Assembly (NCBI GenBank): GCA_903825565.1 | Contig: CAIKBD010000004.1 | Coordinates: 1 to 51,785 of the forward strand | Reading direction: 5' to 3' | From: an uncultured Anaerolineales bacterium | Lineage (GTDB): Bacteria > Chloroflexota > Anaerolineae > UBA4142 | DNA: 51,785 nt | Shown: in pieces, positions 51,627-51,785 of the stretch | Numbering within the stretch: position 1 is the first letter of the stretch | Layout of the letters: every line of letters begins with the position of its first letter | Notes under the pieces: model-generated | Told to the model about the DNA's origin: nothing | Databases searched by the model: none | The model's input: the letters and a program-made list of their open reading frames with translations, nothing else | Translations under genes and position numbers: made by a program

Positions 51627-51785
51627 TTTGGCAATGCGCTTGATCAGGCGCGGCAGGTACCACCCCAGCCACATCAGCCCGCCGCGCCAATGCGGGCTGA
51701 TCGCACGCACACGCCAATCCGCGCTGACGTTGTGCGCCCAGTGCGCCTTGTAATCCTCTTCACCTTCCAAAAAATCGTACACCTG
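51606..51785 (-). CDS. CelD/BcsL-like GNAT acetyltransferase, C-terminal fragment
   Basis: The last 59 codons of a minus-strand gene that enters from the right edge, ending at the TGA at 51608-51606. The fragment begins VYDFLEGEEDYKAHW, the characteristic late motif of CelD-like acetyltransferases (Acetyltransf_6) linked to polysaccharide synthesis. It ends in a very basic tail (RLIKRIAKRLTRRA). Confidence 0.75.
   Translation of the reverse strand, partial: QVYDFLEGEEDYKAHWAHNVSADWRVRAISPHWRGGLMWLGWYLPRLIKRIAKRLTRRA

Overview
The window is a GC-rich bacterial chromosome segment that looks like a filamentous or Anaerolineae-type Chloroflexota genome. This is inferred from style, not from a marker gene. 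The clues are lipoproteins with Thr-Pro-rich linkers, two secreted proteins carrying a YLPF(V/I)TR segment, an archaeal-type nondiscriminating Asp-tRNA synthetase under a T-box, several TIR/BNR proteins, FG-GAP proteins and repeated short intergenic 'words'. No rRNA, tRNA, CRISPR array, transposase or integrase was seen.

Layout. 1-1955: start of a secreted protein (minus), then a promoter, a tRNA-Asn-type T-box leader and the tRNA synthetase. 1967-11893 (all minus): one long catabolic/uptake cluster transcribed livG, acyl-CoA ligase, livH, livM, livJ-like binding protein, livF, LEA-type lipoprotein, CBS-ACT sensor, PaaK-like CoA ligase. The two CoA ligases suggest that the transporter imports acids that are then activated with CoA, not simply branched-chain amino acids. 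12128-15133: LysM-M23 lipoprotein, YbjQ-family protein, DUF89 damage-control phosphatase. 15214-16455: MFS transporter.

16456-22820 is the most unusual part. It holds a TIR domain joined by one membrane segment to an outside BNR propeller, overlapping by ATGA with an M36-like metallopeptidase that also ends in BNR repeats. An unknown 213-aa protein follows, and then a convergent stand-alone TIR protein. A strong promoter and a structured leader RNA ending in an intrinsic terminator precede the first gene. I propose this as an undescribed TIR/protease sensing system.

22904-29572: high-affinity phosphate uptake and its two-component control (pstSCAB, phoU, phoB, phoR). 29633-36183: an unknown secreted protein, DegV, a ferredoxin-fused geranylgeranyl-reductase-like flavoprotein, 5-oxoprolinase pxpABC and a second DegV. 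36258-40642: acetyltransferase, MFS transporter, sulfurtransferase, aldo/keto reductase. 40913-46270 (minus): an Fbp-type ABC importer whose operon is interrupted by a DUF433/DUF5615 toxin-antitoxin pair. 46472-51785: cell-surface genes (FG-GAP propeller, polysaccharide deacetylase, DUF418 membrane protein, GHL15-like glycoside hydrolase lipoprotein, end of a CelD-like acetyltransferase).

Start codons were chosen from ribosome-binding sites, so several differ from the longest possible reading frames. All domain names rest on motif recognition by eye.
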